In this document: one piece after another, positions 1 through 8,266 of the stretch
How positions within the stretch are numbered: the first letter of the stretch is position 1
How the letters are laid out: each line of letters begins with the position of its first letter
Assembly (NCBI RefSeq): GCF_006788895.1
Contig: NZ_VFRA01000001.1
Span: forward strand, 1,240,001 to 1,304,000
Reading direction: 5' to 3'
From: Rhodoglobus vestalii
GTDB taxonomy: Bacteria > Actinomycetota > Actinomycetes > Actinomycetales > Microbacteriaceae
DNA length: 64,000 nt
Made by a program: the position numbers and the translations under genes
Notes under the pieces: generated by a model
Databases searched by the model: none
What the model was told of the DNA's origin: nothing
Seen by the model: only the letters and a program-made list of their open reading frames with translations

Positions 1-48
1 GGGTCCCCTAGTGGGACCCGACGAGACGCCTCGCAACCTATGGGTTGC
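1..48. repeat. Two short inverted repeats at the window edge
   Basis: GGGTCCC (1-7) pairs with GGGACCC (13-19) around a 5-base loop, and GCAACC (33-38) pairs with GGTTGC (43-48) around TATG. No gene is visible between base 1 and the end of the MmeI-type gene at 188. They may be terminators or operator sites of something left of the window. Confidence 0.4.
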
Positions 49-137
49 AAGACGCCATTGTGCCAAACAGCGATCTAGAGAGAAGGCTGCCCCGCCCGCC
101 CAGCACCATTTGTGGATCCGCTACCGGACGTGAACCT

Positions 138-157
138 ACGCCTTCTTCAGAAGGCGT
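138..157 (-). terminator. Hairpin downstream of the MmeI-type gene
   Basis: ACGCCTTCT and AGAAGGCGT form perfect 9-base arms around a 2-base loop, 31 bases past the stop codon of the minus-strand gene. There is no T-run after it, so termination strength is uncertain. Confidence 0.4.
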
Positions 158-187
158 CAGCGGTTCTGTACGCGTTTACAGGGAAGG

Positions 188-2935
188 TTACGCCTCCAGA
201 ACCTCGTGCATGTCGAGCAGCATCTTGACTCGATCGTCCCACCCGTTAAAAGGCTCGTCGCGATACAGATGGTCCACGTAAGCGTCGATCGCCGAATGTG
301 CCTTGCGCAGTTCGGGCGGCATGAGCACGTCATCGTAAAGCGTGGCTAGGGAGTCGTTACGGTAGAGCTCACGAGCATCCAACACAGCTTGGCCAAGCCT
401 TTCGAGGTCGGCAGTCTGATCCGGCGTTGTCTTCGGAAAAACGAAGTTGTTGTAGACCACGTCTTTTGAATAGCGGTACCGCCCCTCAAGCCGCCCACCG
501 ACAAGGCGCATCCAGTCCATATGCATCTCACTGGTCAAAATAGCGAAAAGAGAAAGGCTCGCATCCTGGACAGCCACACAAGCATCAGTGCAGACGTTGC
601 CCTCCTCAAGAAAGCCCATGGGAATGTAGCGACGGGACTCGCTCGAGTGACGTGGGATCAACAGGAACCTGTGATCGGGTGATTGAGTGACCTGCGCGAA
701 AAGATGCGGGATGGAGGCGAGTGCGGGACGTGATGACTTCGCCCGAATAATCTGTGTCTCTGCTACGCGTTCGTAGACCAAGGGGAGCGCCTTCAGCTCG
801 GTAGGGCTGATGCCAACGAGCCACAGGCAGTACCTGGGTTGGCGTTGGATTAGCGCGTTCGCATCCCAACAGGGTTTCATCCACTTCTCCGCGGCAGGCT
901 CTTTCTCTAAAAACTCGTCGCGCTGTGCCGCTGTGAAAAGTAGTCGTCCGCCGTCGGCCGCCATGTTCCCAAACGACATGCTTAGCTGACCGGATATTTG
1001 CGTCTGGCGGTTTGAAACGACGTACTCATCACCTTCAACCAAGTATGGGTTGATGGAGTCAACAAGTTGCAAAACCGGCTCGCCCTTGACGTCTGGGTAG
1101 TCGAAGATTTGCTTCTGTGGGCGTGACTTGCGCGCGAAGCCGATGATCACGCAGTAGACATGAGCCTGCCCTGACGCCCCGTTTGACCATCTGAACGTGC
1201 GGTGTGCGAAATTGATGTGCACGCCGGTACTGAAGAGTTTTGGCCAGAAGATTGATGGCTGCTCGCCCTGGCTTATCGAATTTGTGGAGACAAACGCGAC
1301 CTCGATAGCCGGGTTCTTCTCGAGAAATCTGTCCGCTAAGAGATACCAGGCGGTGACGTAGTCGAGGAAGCCGGCCTGTTTGAGACCCTTCGCTATAGTG
1401 CGGACCTCGGCCTTTTGGCTCTTTTCCATAGTCCTAGAGCCATTGAAAGGTGGGTTGCCCATGATGTAGTCAATCTGGGCTGGATCGAACATATCGACCC
1501 ACGACTGGGTGAGGGCGTTTGACCAGTGGATGTCGCCACCGTCAGAGAGGGGGAGCCGCGTGTAGTGCATTCCCAGCTGGGCGCTTGCTTCACGATTCAT
1601 TTGGTGGTCGGTCAGCCACAGTGCCGTGCGGGCGATGAGAGCAGGGAACTCTTCAATTTCCATCCCGTGGAACTGTTCGACACGGACTCTCAATAATTCA
1701 CGAACGTCGACCAGCGTGGTGCCCTCCGACATTGCTGCCACCACACGGTGCTCCAGTCGCCGCAGCTCACGGTAGGCGATGACGAGGAAGTTTCCGCAGC
1801 CACAAGCCGGGTCAAGGAAGTTCAAAGTTGCGATCTTCTCGTGGAATTCCTTTAGTCGCGCAAGTCGGCGGTCGCGTACGCGGGCGTCTTCGGGCTTCTC
1901 CTGCATTGTTCTGACGCGGCGGCGCGCCAATGGTTCGAATTCCGCGTACAGGTCATCGAGGAAGAGAGGCTTGATGACCCGCAGAATGTTTTCCTCGCTC
2001 GTATAGTGAGCGCCGACGTCGTGGCGTTTCTTGTCATCCATGACGCCTTGGAACATTGCTCCAAATATCGCCGGCGACACCTTGGACCAGTCGGGCTTGC
2101 TGGCTTGGAGAAGAGTAAGCCGCAAGGTGGCATCAAAGTCGGCGGCAACGGTTGTTTCGGCAAACAGGCCCCCATTGATGTAGGGGAAAGCGGCGATGTC
2201 TTCGTCCAGCATCGAGGAACGCTCGTGCAGCGGGGTGTTTAGTACCTCAAACAGCTTGTTGAGACGTGGGCCTAGATCGGTACCGTCGTCGTGCGTCCGG
2301 TTGCGGACAAAATTCTTGAACTGGTTGGCCTCGAAGATGTTTGAGTCTTCTGCGAAGAGGCAGAAAACCAGGCGAACCAGCAATATTTCGAGTTTGTGAC
2401 CAACGTAACCTGCGTTGGCCAAGACGTTGTGCAGGGCTGCCATGCGTTCGGCCGCCTCGCGGTTGACCGGGTTCTGCTCCTCGTACTTTTGGGGGGCCTC
2501 GTCAATCAGGATGCCGAAGTGTCGAACGTGCTTGTGGAGGTCGGCAAGAGCGAAACTCGTCACCTCACGGGTTGAAAGATCCAGGATCTGGAAGGTCTGA
2601 AAGTCGCAGGCGACGATGGCTTCGGGTAGGTCATAATCGACAAGACCATCGAGGTACCCGAGCGCCTGCCCTTGGGCGCTTCCAAGGTCGCGCCCGGCGC
2701 TCTTCTGTTCGATCAGCAGTTTGCCCGGAAGGAACATGTCGATGAAGCCGTACTTCTTGCCGGCGAGTTTCACCGCATATTCAAAGTAGCCTCCCGCCCG
2801 CTTCCGGTTAACTCCGAAAACCTCTAGAAGTTCAGTCCAGAATGTTTGGGACTCGCCTTTCTCGTAGCTGGCATCAGCCCAATCAATAGCAAATTTTTCC
2901 GCCCGAGCGGTTATCTCGTTCCATGAGTTACGCAC
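188..2935 (-). CDS. MmeI-type (type IIL) restriction-modification enzyme
   Basis: A single-chain enzyme expected to methylate one strand of its recognition site and cut at a distance. Residues 61-78 hold a PD-(D/E)xK-like nuclease core with D66, E76 and K78, in the spacing known from MmeI. A helical spacer follows (about 170-310), then a gamma-class N6-adenine methyltransferase with FLDPACGCGNF (373-383, SAM binding) and NPPF (494-497, catalytic). The rest would hold the target recognition and C-terminal domains. At 915 residues it matches the MmeI family length. Because nuclease and methylase share one chain, no separate methylase is needed, and none is nearby. The gene stands alone as island cargo. 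The recognition sequence cannot be predicted by eye. Confidence 0.85.
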   Translation of the reverse strand: MRNSWNEITARAEKFAIDWADASYEKGESQTFWTELLEVFGVNRKRAGGYFEYAVKLAGKKYGFIDMFLPGKLLIEQKSAGRDLGSAQGQALGYLDGLVDYDLPEAIVACDFQTFQILDLSTREVTSFALADLHKHVRHFGILIDEAPQKYEEQNPVNREAAERMAALHNVLANAGYVGHKLEILLVRLVFCLFAEDSNIFEANQFKNFVRNRTHDDGTDLGPRLNKLFEVLNTPLHERSSMLDEDIAAFPYINGGLFAETTVAADFDATLRLTLLQASKPDWSKVSPAIFGAMFQGVMDDKKRHDVGAHYTSEENILRVIKPLFLDDLYAEFEPLARRRVRTMQEKPEDARVRDRRLARLKEFHEKIATLNFLDPACGCGNFLVIAYRELRRLEHRVVAAMSEGTTLVDVRELLRVRVEQFHGMEIEEFPALIARTALWLTDHQMNREASAQLGMHYTRLPLSDGGDIHWSNALTQSWVDMFDPAQIDYIMGNPPFNGSRTMEKSQKAEVRTIAKGLKQAGFLDYVTAWYLLADRFLEKNPAIEVAFVSTNSISQGEQPSIFWPKLFSTGVHINFAHRTFRWSNGASGQAHVYCVIIGFARKSRPQKQIFDYPDVKGEPVLQLVDSINPYLVEGDEYVVSNRQTQISGQLSMSFGNMAADGGRLLFTAAQRDEFLEKEPAAEKWMKPCWDANALIQRQPRYCLWLVGISPTELKALPLVYERVAETQIIRAKSSRPALASIPHLFAQVTQSPDHRFLLIPRHSSESRRYIPMGFLEEGNVCTDACVAVQDASLSLFAILTSEMHMDWMRLVGGRLEGRYRYSKDVVYNNFVFPKTTPDQTADLERLGQAVLDARELYRNDSLATLYDDVLMPPELRKAHSAIDAYVDHLYRDEPFNGWDDRVKMLLDMHEVLEA

Positions 2936-3035
2936 GCAGCGAGTCTAGGGAACCTTAAGCTCGCCCGAGAGAAGAACTTGCTATTTGTGGCCGAATGGGC
3001 GCTCAACCCGGACGTGGCAATGGGCGGGAGTATCC

Positions 3036-3064
3036 TCGAGAAATCCGGAACCATCACGTGCTAA
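3036..3064 (+). pseudogene. Remnant of a zinc-ribbon gene 3' end
   Basis: Bases 3036-3057 are identical to 5367-5388, inside the zinc-ribbon gene at 5000-5434. Translated here they give LEKSGTITC and then a stop, against FEKSGTITCPHCG in the intact gene. Upstream similarity fades quickly. The rest of 2936-3197 shows no gene. This looks like a leftover of a second copy, or a scar of recombination. Confidence 0.45.
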
Positions 3065-3197
3065 TCCTTCAACCGAATGGTGTGGGATGTTGACAAAGCT
3101 GGTTCGCTTCCGTGAGAAATGAGTAGAAGTCAGCGGTCGCATCGGCGTTATACGAAACAAAATCCTCGAGGCCGTAGGCCTCCATCCCGAAGTAGTC

Positions 3198-3650
3198 CTA
3201 GCCTAGTCCTGCAGCCTGTTCGATCGGATCTGGGTAACCGCTGCTAAGAGTACCGACGGCTTGAGCTTCGGCTACGTCGATGGGATACACCACACCGTCG
3301 AGCACCAACCAGCCCGTCCTGCGTGCGGTATCGCGAGCAAACGCCCCATCTCCCCCATAGACCAAAGAGACAATGACCCCAGCGCCTTTTGGATTTTTCG
3401 ACGCGGCGAGGTCGTCCCGTTGCATCAGTTCGAAAATTCTATTCGTTCTGCTTTCACCCTCGCCGTAAACCGGCACTTCCGATTGATCTTTGCTGGCAAA
3501 CATCATCATGTCTTCAGCGGCGACCATTTCAGGAGAATCGACACAAGGCGTAGCAGTCTCAGCCCTCGGTCGCGCGGTGGGTGGGGTTGCGCAACCATTG
3601 AGAACCATCGCACATACAACCGAGGTAATGAAAGTGATTACACCCTTCAT
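3198..3650 (-). CDS. Small predicted lipoprotein, function unknown
   Basis: The 150-residue product begins MKGVITFITSVVCAMVLNGC: a short basic start, a hydrophobic stretch and a lipobox-like LNGC, so C20 is probably lipid-modified and the protein anchored outside the membrane. The mature part is polar, with no motif I recognise; it contains a Gly-rich segment (GGDGAFARDT) and a short beta-like stretch (GWLVLDGVVYPIDV). The ribosome binding site is weak. It has its own terminator-separated neighbour at 3743-3961 and is not clearly part of an operon. Presence on the island suggests accessory function, but nothing more can be said. Confidence 0.6.
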   Translation of the reverse strand: MKGVITFITSVVCAMVLNGCATPPTARPRAETATPCVDSPEMVAAEDMMMFASKDQSEVPVYGEGESRTNRIFELMQRDDLAASKNPKGAGVIVSLVYGGDGAFARDTARRTGWLVLDGVVYPIDVAEAQAVGTLSSGYPDPIEQAAGLG

Positions 3651-3707
3651 TGCAAAAGTTTAGCAATTCTCCTGGGGAGCAAGAAGTGCTTGAAAAAATA
3701 TGAGCTG

Positions 3708-3731
3708 AGGGGGTGGCCAAAGCCACCCCCT
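3708..3731 (-). terminator. Intrinsic terminator
   Basis: Perfect 10-base arms (AGGGGGTGGC / GCCACCCCCT) around a 4-base loop. On the minus strand it is followed by TCAGCTCATATTTTTTC, so it terminates the small gene ending at 3743. Confidence 0.75.
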
Positions 3732-3742
3732 AGATGTTCTTG

Positions 3743-3961
3743 CTACTCCGTCTTCCGACGCTGGAGCGTATCCAGGATCGTGATTGATACCTCACCCTCG
3801 ATCTTCAGCGTCGACAGAAGTTGGAAACCCATGTCTCCATACATCCCGAGCTCAAGCGCCCGTCCTGCGAGCTGCTCGGACTTTCTTCCCACGCTCACGC
3901 GGGTGGAAAGTGTGGTGCTGACAGTCACTAGAGCGAAAGTCTCTTCTTGTGAGTTAGCCAT
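3743..3961 (-). CDS. Hypothetical protein, 72 residues
   Basis: The start at 3961 is chosen because GAGAGG lies five bases before ATG, whereas the longer reading frame (to 4018) has no good site and begins with a low-complexity polar segment. The product begins MANSQEETFALVTVSTTLST and is a small soluble protein with alternating hydrophobic residues that suggests a beta strand followed by helix. I recognise no family. A strong terminator follows its stop codon, so it is a single-gene transcript. It is one of several small unknown genes that make up the variable part of the island. Confidence 0.55.
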   Translation of the reverse strand: MANSQEETFALVTVSTTLSTRVSVGRKSEQLAGRALELGMYGDMGFQLLSTLKIEGEVSITILDTLQRRKTE

Positions 3962-4200
3962 TGTGCCTCTCTCTATTGGGTTATCAGATTCGCGGTGCCG
4001 ATTTGGCACGCAGAGCAATAGAGAGTGGAGGAGGCGAAGTGCCCTCCGTGAGCGGTTGCTAAGCGGGGGAACGCAGTGGAGGAGTCTGCAAATAGCGAAC
4101 GCAGGGTCGCAGCCGAGGGAGCGAACTATGGTCGTAGAGACAAATTGGTGTCGCGAATCTACCCACCAGGTGAAGGGGCAATGGGGGTACCCTCATGTGC

Positions 4201-4884
4201 ATGTGCGGACGGTTTGCTCTAGATGACAAAGTCAATGCTCTGATCGAGGAATACGTCGCCGCCGGCGGCGACTACCGTCAATGGGCAGGGTCCTGGAACA
4301 TCAAACCCACCACTCAAATTCCGATCCTCTTCGAGGATGAGGAACACGGGCACCGCGCCGAGCTTGCCCGGTGGTCCTTGGTCGCTCCGTGGGCGAAAGA
4401 TCTCTCCCAGAAGTTCCCCACGTTCAACGCACGCTCTGAGAACATCACCGAGAAAGCCACATGGAAGAACCCAGTGAAGACGAAGCGGGCAATCGTGCCC
4501 GCGACCGGCTACTTCGAATGGGTCACCGAGGGCAAGACGAAGACACTGAACTACATCTACGACCCGGCCGGCGAGCTGCTCGGATTCGCGGGGCTTTACT
4601 CGTGGTGGAAAGACCCTTCGAAGGAAGAGGATGAGGCGTGGTTGCTTTCAACCACGATCCTCACAATGGCGACAGTTCCGGAGCTGGCGCATCTGCATGA
4701 TCGAAACCCGGTGACACTCCCCCGCGATTTCTGGGACGAATGGACGGCGCCCACGACAGTGGGCGATCAAACTTTGGTCGATGCCGCTGTCGCGGCGGCA
4801 ATTCCTATCGCAAGCGCGCTCACTTCCCATCAGGTCACGCCGCTGAGTGGAAACAGCCAGCGCCTCATTGAGCGAATGTCCTGA
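4201..4884 (+). CDS. SRAP (SOS response-associated peptidase) family protein
   Basis: Members (YedK in Escherichia coli, HMCES in humans) form a thiazolidine crosslink with abasic sites in single-stranded DNA through Cys2 after Met removal. The upstream ATG at 4195 would add Met-Cys and bury that cysteine, so the second ATG at 4201, giving MCGRFAL, is taken as start. Visible family marks are Cys2, SWNIKPTTQIP (the conserved Asn), FNARSE, IVPATGYFEW with the catalytic Glu region, and HLHDRNPVTL with the conserved His. Length of 227 residues is normal. It is often carried by phages and mobile elements, consistent with its place on the island, where it may shield exposed single-stranded DNA. Confidence 0.9.
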   Translation: MCGRFALDDKVNALIEEYVAAGGDYRQWAGSWNIKPTTQIPILFEDEEHGHRAELARWSLVAPWAKDLSQKFPTFNARSENITEKATWKNPVKTKRAIVPATGYFEWVTEGKTKTLNYIYDPAGELLGFAGLYSWWKDPSKEEDEAWLLSTTILTMATVPELAHLHDRNPVTLPRDFWDEWTAPTTVGDQTLVDAAVAAAIPIASALTSHQVTPLSGNSQRLIERMS

Positions 4885-4999
4885 CCCATCAGAACCTCAT
4901 GATTCTGCTGCCCGTCGCTAATAGCCGATAAAGCCCGCAGGTTATCCCCAAACTGGATGATTCAATCAGCACAGCCCGGGCACTAATTAGGCTGCATAG

Positions 5000-5434
5000 A
5001 TGGGAACGGTCATCGGACTAAACGGCAAGCCTGTTCACCCGTTGATGCCCACCATCCGGGCAGCATTGCTGGCCGATGGCTCTGCCTCGCAGCGGCTCGA
5101 AGGATTGACTGTCTCAGTCGATGAGTGGCGGCGGGTAGTGCGCGTCGTGGCCCGCGAGCTTGATCGACCTGTGCGGACTTTCGTTTCAGCAGGTGCGGTC
5201 CATGCCGTTCTTCGTGATTGGCCGGCCGATGGTCATGAGATGGAACTTCACGATCAGGCGATGAAAGAGGCTGTCGAGGCCAGTGCGCTGATAATCGAGA
5301 TGACCTCCCCCATCGCAAGATGCCCATCGTGCGGGCGCGAACGTGTGTGGCGACCAGGCGATCGCTTCGAGAAATCCGGAACCATCACTTGCCCGCACTG
5401 CGGGCTAGTTGAACTGCAGCCTGGTCCTCGCTAA
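5000..5434 (+). CDS. Hypothetical protein with C-terminal zinc ribbon
   Basis: A 144-residue protein. The first 100 residues are mixed helical with no recognised motif. The C-terminus has two CxxC pairs (CPSCGRERVW and TITCPHCG, 20 residues apart) typical of a small zinc-binding ribbon, which suggests nucleic acid or protein contact. The start ATG follows a short AT-rich stretch with no strong ribosome binding site (GCTGCATAG). The region coding the second CxxC knuckle is partly repeated at 3036-3061. No functional partner is evident; the next gene is on the opposite strand. Confidence 0.6.
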   Translation: MGTVIGLNGKPVHPLMPTIRAALLADGSASQRLEGLTVSVDEWRRVVRVVARELDRPVRTFVSAGAVHAVLRDWPADGHEMELHDQAMKEAVEASALIIEMTSPIARCPSCGRERVWRPGDRFEKSGTITCPHCGLVELQPGPR

Positions 5435-5493
5435 AAACGAGGAGCATCGACTACATGACTGCCCGCCAGTTCAGTGCCGAACTCTGCGTGCGA

Positions 5494-5817
5494 TTAGATA
5501 CCCATGCCGTCGTGTGTGGTTTTGAAAATGTGCTGCTCCATTCCGCGCACTCGGGAGCGGGCACGGGCGGCGTGAAGGTCAGTAACGGTCTTAGGTCCTC
5601 GCGCACGAAGCTGATCTTCGATCGCCGCCGGCAGCTGCACACGCTGCTCCAGCTTCTTCTTCAACTCGTCAACGCTGCGGATCTCGCCGTAGCCATCGCC
5701 TATGACAGTAGTGGCATCGTTCGTTGAGTCAATCTGAGCAAAGTAGCTGGCAACCGAAGGATCGAAACCCACGGCCCAGGATTGCCCTTGTTCATCTGCA
5801 AATACGTACCGAGACAT
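5494..5817 (-). CDS. Hypothetical protein, 107 residues
   Basis: Translation likely starts at 5817 (MSRYVFADEQGQSWAVGFDP), where GGAGAG lies a few bases upstream; the longer frame to 5862 has no such signal. The N-terminal 60 residues look like a compact mixed beta/alpha unit; the middle has a helical segment rich in Lys, Glu and Leu (VDELKKKLEQRVQLPAAIED). No family is recognised. It is convergent with the zinc-ribbon gene and divergent from the gene at 5927, so it forms its own transcript. Confidence 0.5.
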   Translation of the reverse strand: MSRYVFADEQGQSWAVGFDPSVASYFAQIDSTNDATTVIGDGYGEIRSVDELKKKLEQRVQLPAAIEDQLRARGPKTVTDLHAARARSRVRGMEQHIFKTTHDGMGI

Positions 5818-5926
5818 GGCTCTCTCCACTTCGTTGTCATCTAAGCGCGCGACACCGCGCATACGTGTGGGGGCCTTAATCGGAAGCTGTGGATAGTTAG
5901 TCGGCGGCCGCGCCTATGGTGATGTC

Positions 5927-6235
5927 GTGGGCAGCAGCAGGCGCTACGCGCGCCAGATCGATGAGCGAATGGACGCGAGCATCATGGCGCGAATAATGGC
6001 ATCGAGCGTCCCGGACTCATTGAACGACGAAGAGCTGGAATTGAGTCGTTTCGACCTGACTCGCACACGAAACCCACGCCCCGTCTGGGCATGGGTCCGA
6101 TACTCCGACGGAGCCCTCCGGGTGGAAGCGGACGCAGTGGCATGGACAGAGCGAGCGGTGGCCATTCAATGGAACTCCATCAGCGGAGAACCACACCGCG
6201 CCTGGGTATGGGGCTCCGCAGTGGAATCGCGTTAA
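5927..6235 (+). CDS. Hypothetical protein, 102 residues
   Basis: Starts with GTG at 5927 (MGSSRRYARQIDERMDASI). The product has a basic N-terminus and a C-terminal part rich in Trp and beta-forming residues (RPVWAWVRYSDGALRVEADAVAW and WVWGSAVESR). I recall similar small proteins in actinobacterial phages and plasmids, usually unnamed, but cannot name a family. Codon third positions are GC-rich as expected for a real gene here. No ribosome binding site is evident, which leaves the exact start open. Confidence 0.5.
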   Translation: MGSSRRYARQIDERMDASIMARIMASSVPDSLNDEELELSRFDLTRTRNPRPVWAWVRYSDGALRVEADAVAWTERAVAIQWNSISGEPHRAWVWGSAVESR

Positions 6236-6782
6236 CGCCTTCTCAGCGTAAAGTGCCGGCTGCTACGCGGGCACTTGCTGCCTACTGGCAGCTGTCGCAC
6301 TGCGAACCTTCGATCGGATCGACGGGTGCGAAGTATTCGTCGACGTCAGGTTCTGGCTTCTTATTTATGGCGATCTCTTTGGGTTTGTCGCCTGTTGGCT
6401 GAAGACGCCCAACAGTTCGAATCCGCTGACAGTGCAACGCACCGTGGCCAAAGTTTGCGCAGCAAAGTTTTCCGCGAAAGGAGCTGTGGTGCGGGCGTCC
6501 GAGCTGCGTCTCTTCGTGACCAATGGCTACTACCCAAGATCAAGCACAAGAAGGTCTAACGACGCTCGCTGATAACGAGCAATTGGTGAGCCGAAGGCTC
6601 CTGTCTGAAAGCAACTTCGTTGTCTGTTTTCGCTAGGTGAGTGTAAGCACGATTCCTCTCTTCGCAAGTGCTTTCGCGGCATATCCTCGCGGAACTCCGG
6701 TATTCCACGGTCACTGGCGAATTCACACCGTCGCGCCCTTTCGCACTTTGTGTCGAAAAAGACATGGGAAGGGATAAAGAAA
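6236..6782. other. Gene-poor stretch
   Basis: No convincing coding region on either strand. Short frames at 6275-6559 and 6361-6549 are basic and Ser/Arg-rich, as shadow frames usually are. The last 20 bases carry a purine-rich ribosome binding site (GAAGGGAT) for the small ORF at 6783. Confidence 0.4.
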
Positions 6783-6866
6783 ATGCAAAGAGAAACAGAG
6801 AACGTAGGCGAGTACCAAGTGCCCGTCGACCCGATGGATGACTTGAACTGTGAGGCCTGCGAGTAA
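6783..6866 (+). CDS. Small ORF, 27 residues, with CxxC, coupled to HTH gene
   Basis: ATG at 6783 is preceded by GAAGGGAT about nine bases upstream. The product is acidic, starts MQRETENVGEYQVPVDP and ends LNCEACE. Its TAA overlaps the ATG of the HTH gene by one base (TAATG), the mark of translational coupling, and the HTH gene in turn overlaps the DprA-like gene by ATGA. Either it is a leader peptide for the operon or a real small protein; the two cysteines are compatible with metal binding. No homologue is known to me. Confidence 0.45.
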   Translation: MQRETENVGEYQVPVDPMDDLNCEACE

Positions 6867-7105
6867 TGGCTACCGCTATACGAGAAAAACTGGATGAGCT
6901 CTACTTCTTCACGCCGGCTGAAACAGCCGAGCTCCTTGAACTGACAGTCGAGGATTTGCTGAAGATGCGGGCTGCGGGCACGGGCCCTCGGTTCGTCGCT
7001 CTCACCACTCGAACCGTGCGCTACTTCACCTCATCCTGTCGAGCTAGATCTCTTTTGCCCGAAGGCAAGAAAAGGGATAAATCTGAGGAGGGTGGCTCAC
7101 TATGA
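6866..7105 (+). CDS. AlpA/excisionase-type HTH protein
   Basis: Residues 13-55 (YFFTPAETAELLELTVEDLL, then GTGPRF) match the short MerR/AlpA-type winged helix used by excisionases and small plasmid regulators: helix-turn-helix, then a GxGPRF turn and a wing strand (RTVRYF). After RYFTSS the sequence departs from the usual ending (a D-x-R-x-W-L/I helix) and becomes basic and low in complexity, so the end may be divergent or altered by an old frameshift. It sits between a 27-residue ORF (TAATG overlap) and a DprA-like gene (ATGA overlap). Binding to the operon promoter or to an att site are both possible. Confidence 0.65.
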   Translation: MATAIREKLDELYFFTPAETAELLELTVEDLLKMRAAGTGPRFVALTTRTVRYFTSSCRARSLLPEGKKRDKSEEGGSL

Positions 7106-7992
7106 GTGTCAACTCGCTGTCACCTTCCATGGGGACCACGTCGTGTGTGCTCGATGACGACACCATCGCTCGGATTGCCCTGGCCTGTGCAGGGGTCAGC
7201 GGGGATCCTACTGTGGCTATCGGAATCAACATCCTCGGGGGTCCCGTTGCGTTCGTTGCGGCGGTTCACGATGGACGAGATCGCCCCGTTGCCTTGTCGC
7301 ATCTCGTGCGTCAGCGGATTCGCGCACTTGCATCAGCAAAGCGTGTGGCGGATGTGCTGCGCTCGATGAGCCGCAACGGAGGGCACGTGTTAACACCGAG
7401 AGATGTTCAGTGGCCGAGCCAGTTGAGCGCACTCCGGCGCAGTGCGCCTCTAGTGCTCTTTGCCCAGGGCGACATGGCGGTCCTTGAACTCCCGGCAGTT
7501 GCGATCACGGGAACCGCTGACCCAACTGCCGGAGCAATCCACATGACAATCGAGTTGGCCACCGGTCTTGCCGACCGGCGATGGGTTATTGCTTCAGGAA
7601 TGACCCAGGGTGTCGACCAGCTGTCATTAAGTGCCGCCGCCGCAATGCGAGGAAGAACGATCACCGTCGCTGCGGAGGGGCTCCTCGGCACTGAGGTTGT
7701 GGATGGTTCGGTGCGAATCAGTGAATCGCCACCTACGAACGCGGTCACGGTTCGAGGGCAGCACCGAGCCAAGCAACTGCTGGCCGCAATAGCGACCAAA
7801 ACAATAGTCGTAGAAGCCGGCAAATCCTCCGGCGCGCTTCGCACTGCAGAGGCAGCTATTTCGATGAACCGTCCCGTTGGTACCGTGGCGCAAACAAGTA
7901 TGAGCAAAACTGCGGCGGGAAGCATCGACCTGCATCTGCGTCACAGCATGGTGCGAATCGCTTCCGTCAAGGATGCCGACAGGCTCCGGTGA
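7102..7992 (+). CDS. DprA/Smf-like Rossmann-fold protein
   Basis: DprA proteins bind single-stranded DNA and load RecA during transformation. This 296-residue copy keeps the fold marks: PLVLFAQGD, VAITGTADPT in place of the usual GSR turn, VIASGMTQGVDQLSLSAAAA, and SGALRTAEAAISMNRPVGTV. The canonical G-S-R of the nucleotide-like pocket is altered, so activity may differ from chromosomal DprA. GGAGGG precedes ATG at 7102, and the start overlaps the HTH stop by ATGA, so the two are translated together. On a plasmid-like island it may protect or process incoming single strands, or act in defence; both are inference. Confidence 0.75.
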   Translation: MSVNSLSPSMGTTSCVLDDDTIARIALACAGVSGDPTVAIGINILGGPVAFVAAVHDGRDRPVALSHLVRQRIRALASAKRVADVLRSMSRNGGHVLTPRDVQWPSQLSALRRSAPLVLFAQGDMAVLELPAVAITGTADPTAGAIHMTIELATGLADRRWVIASGMTQGVDQLSLSAAAAMRGRTITVAAEGLLGTEVVDGSVRISESPPTNAVTVRGQHRAKQLLAAIATKTIVVEAGKSSGALRTAEAAISMNRPVGTVAQTSMSKTAAGSIDLHLRHSMVRIASVKDADRLR

Positions 7993-8266
7993 TTAAGTCT
8001 TCGCACCTACTCACCTGCATCAGGTTTTTCGGTGACGGCGCGTTGAGGGGAGGGCGCTGACGCGGGCTGATTGAACTACGTCCCGGGGCGCAGTGAAAAT
8101 CAGCACGGTGTCACTGGTGAGTGCGCGATGAGTGGTCTCAGCGATGGAGAACCTCACCAGGCCTTGAGTATCGAGTACTGGTCAGATACTGGCGCGGCGG
8201 GCAGTCCCCTGAAGGCTGCCCGCCGGTCACCAAGGATGGATACGTCGTCCCAGTTATTTACGCAGG
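7993..8266. other. Gene-free stretch between convergent genes
   Basis: No gene is supported here. It contains a hairpin (see 8196-8224) placed to terminate the par operon coming from the right. Confidence 0.4.
8196..8224 (-). terminator. Hairpin after the par operon
   Basis: GGCGGGCAG (8196-8204) and CTGCCCGCC (8216-8224) form perfect 9-base arms with an 11-base loop, 43 bases past the stop of the ParB-position gene on the minus strand. No T-run follows. Confidence 0.45.

Noticed and set aside
3261..4226. Plus-strand 321-residue frame
   Set aside because: It runs antisense to the lipoprotein and the 72-residue gene and through a strong terminator; composition is Arg/Ser-rich.
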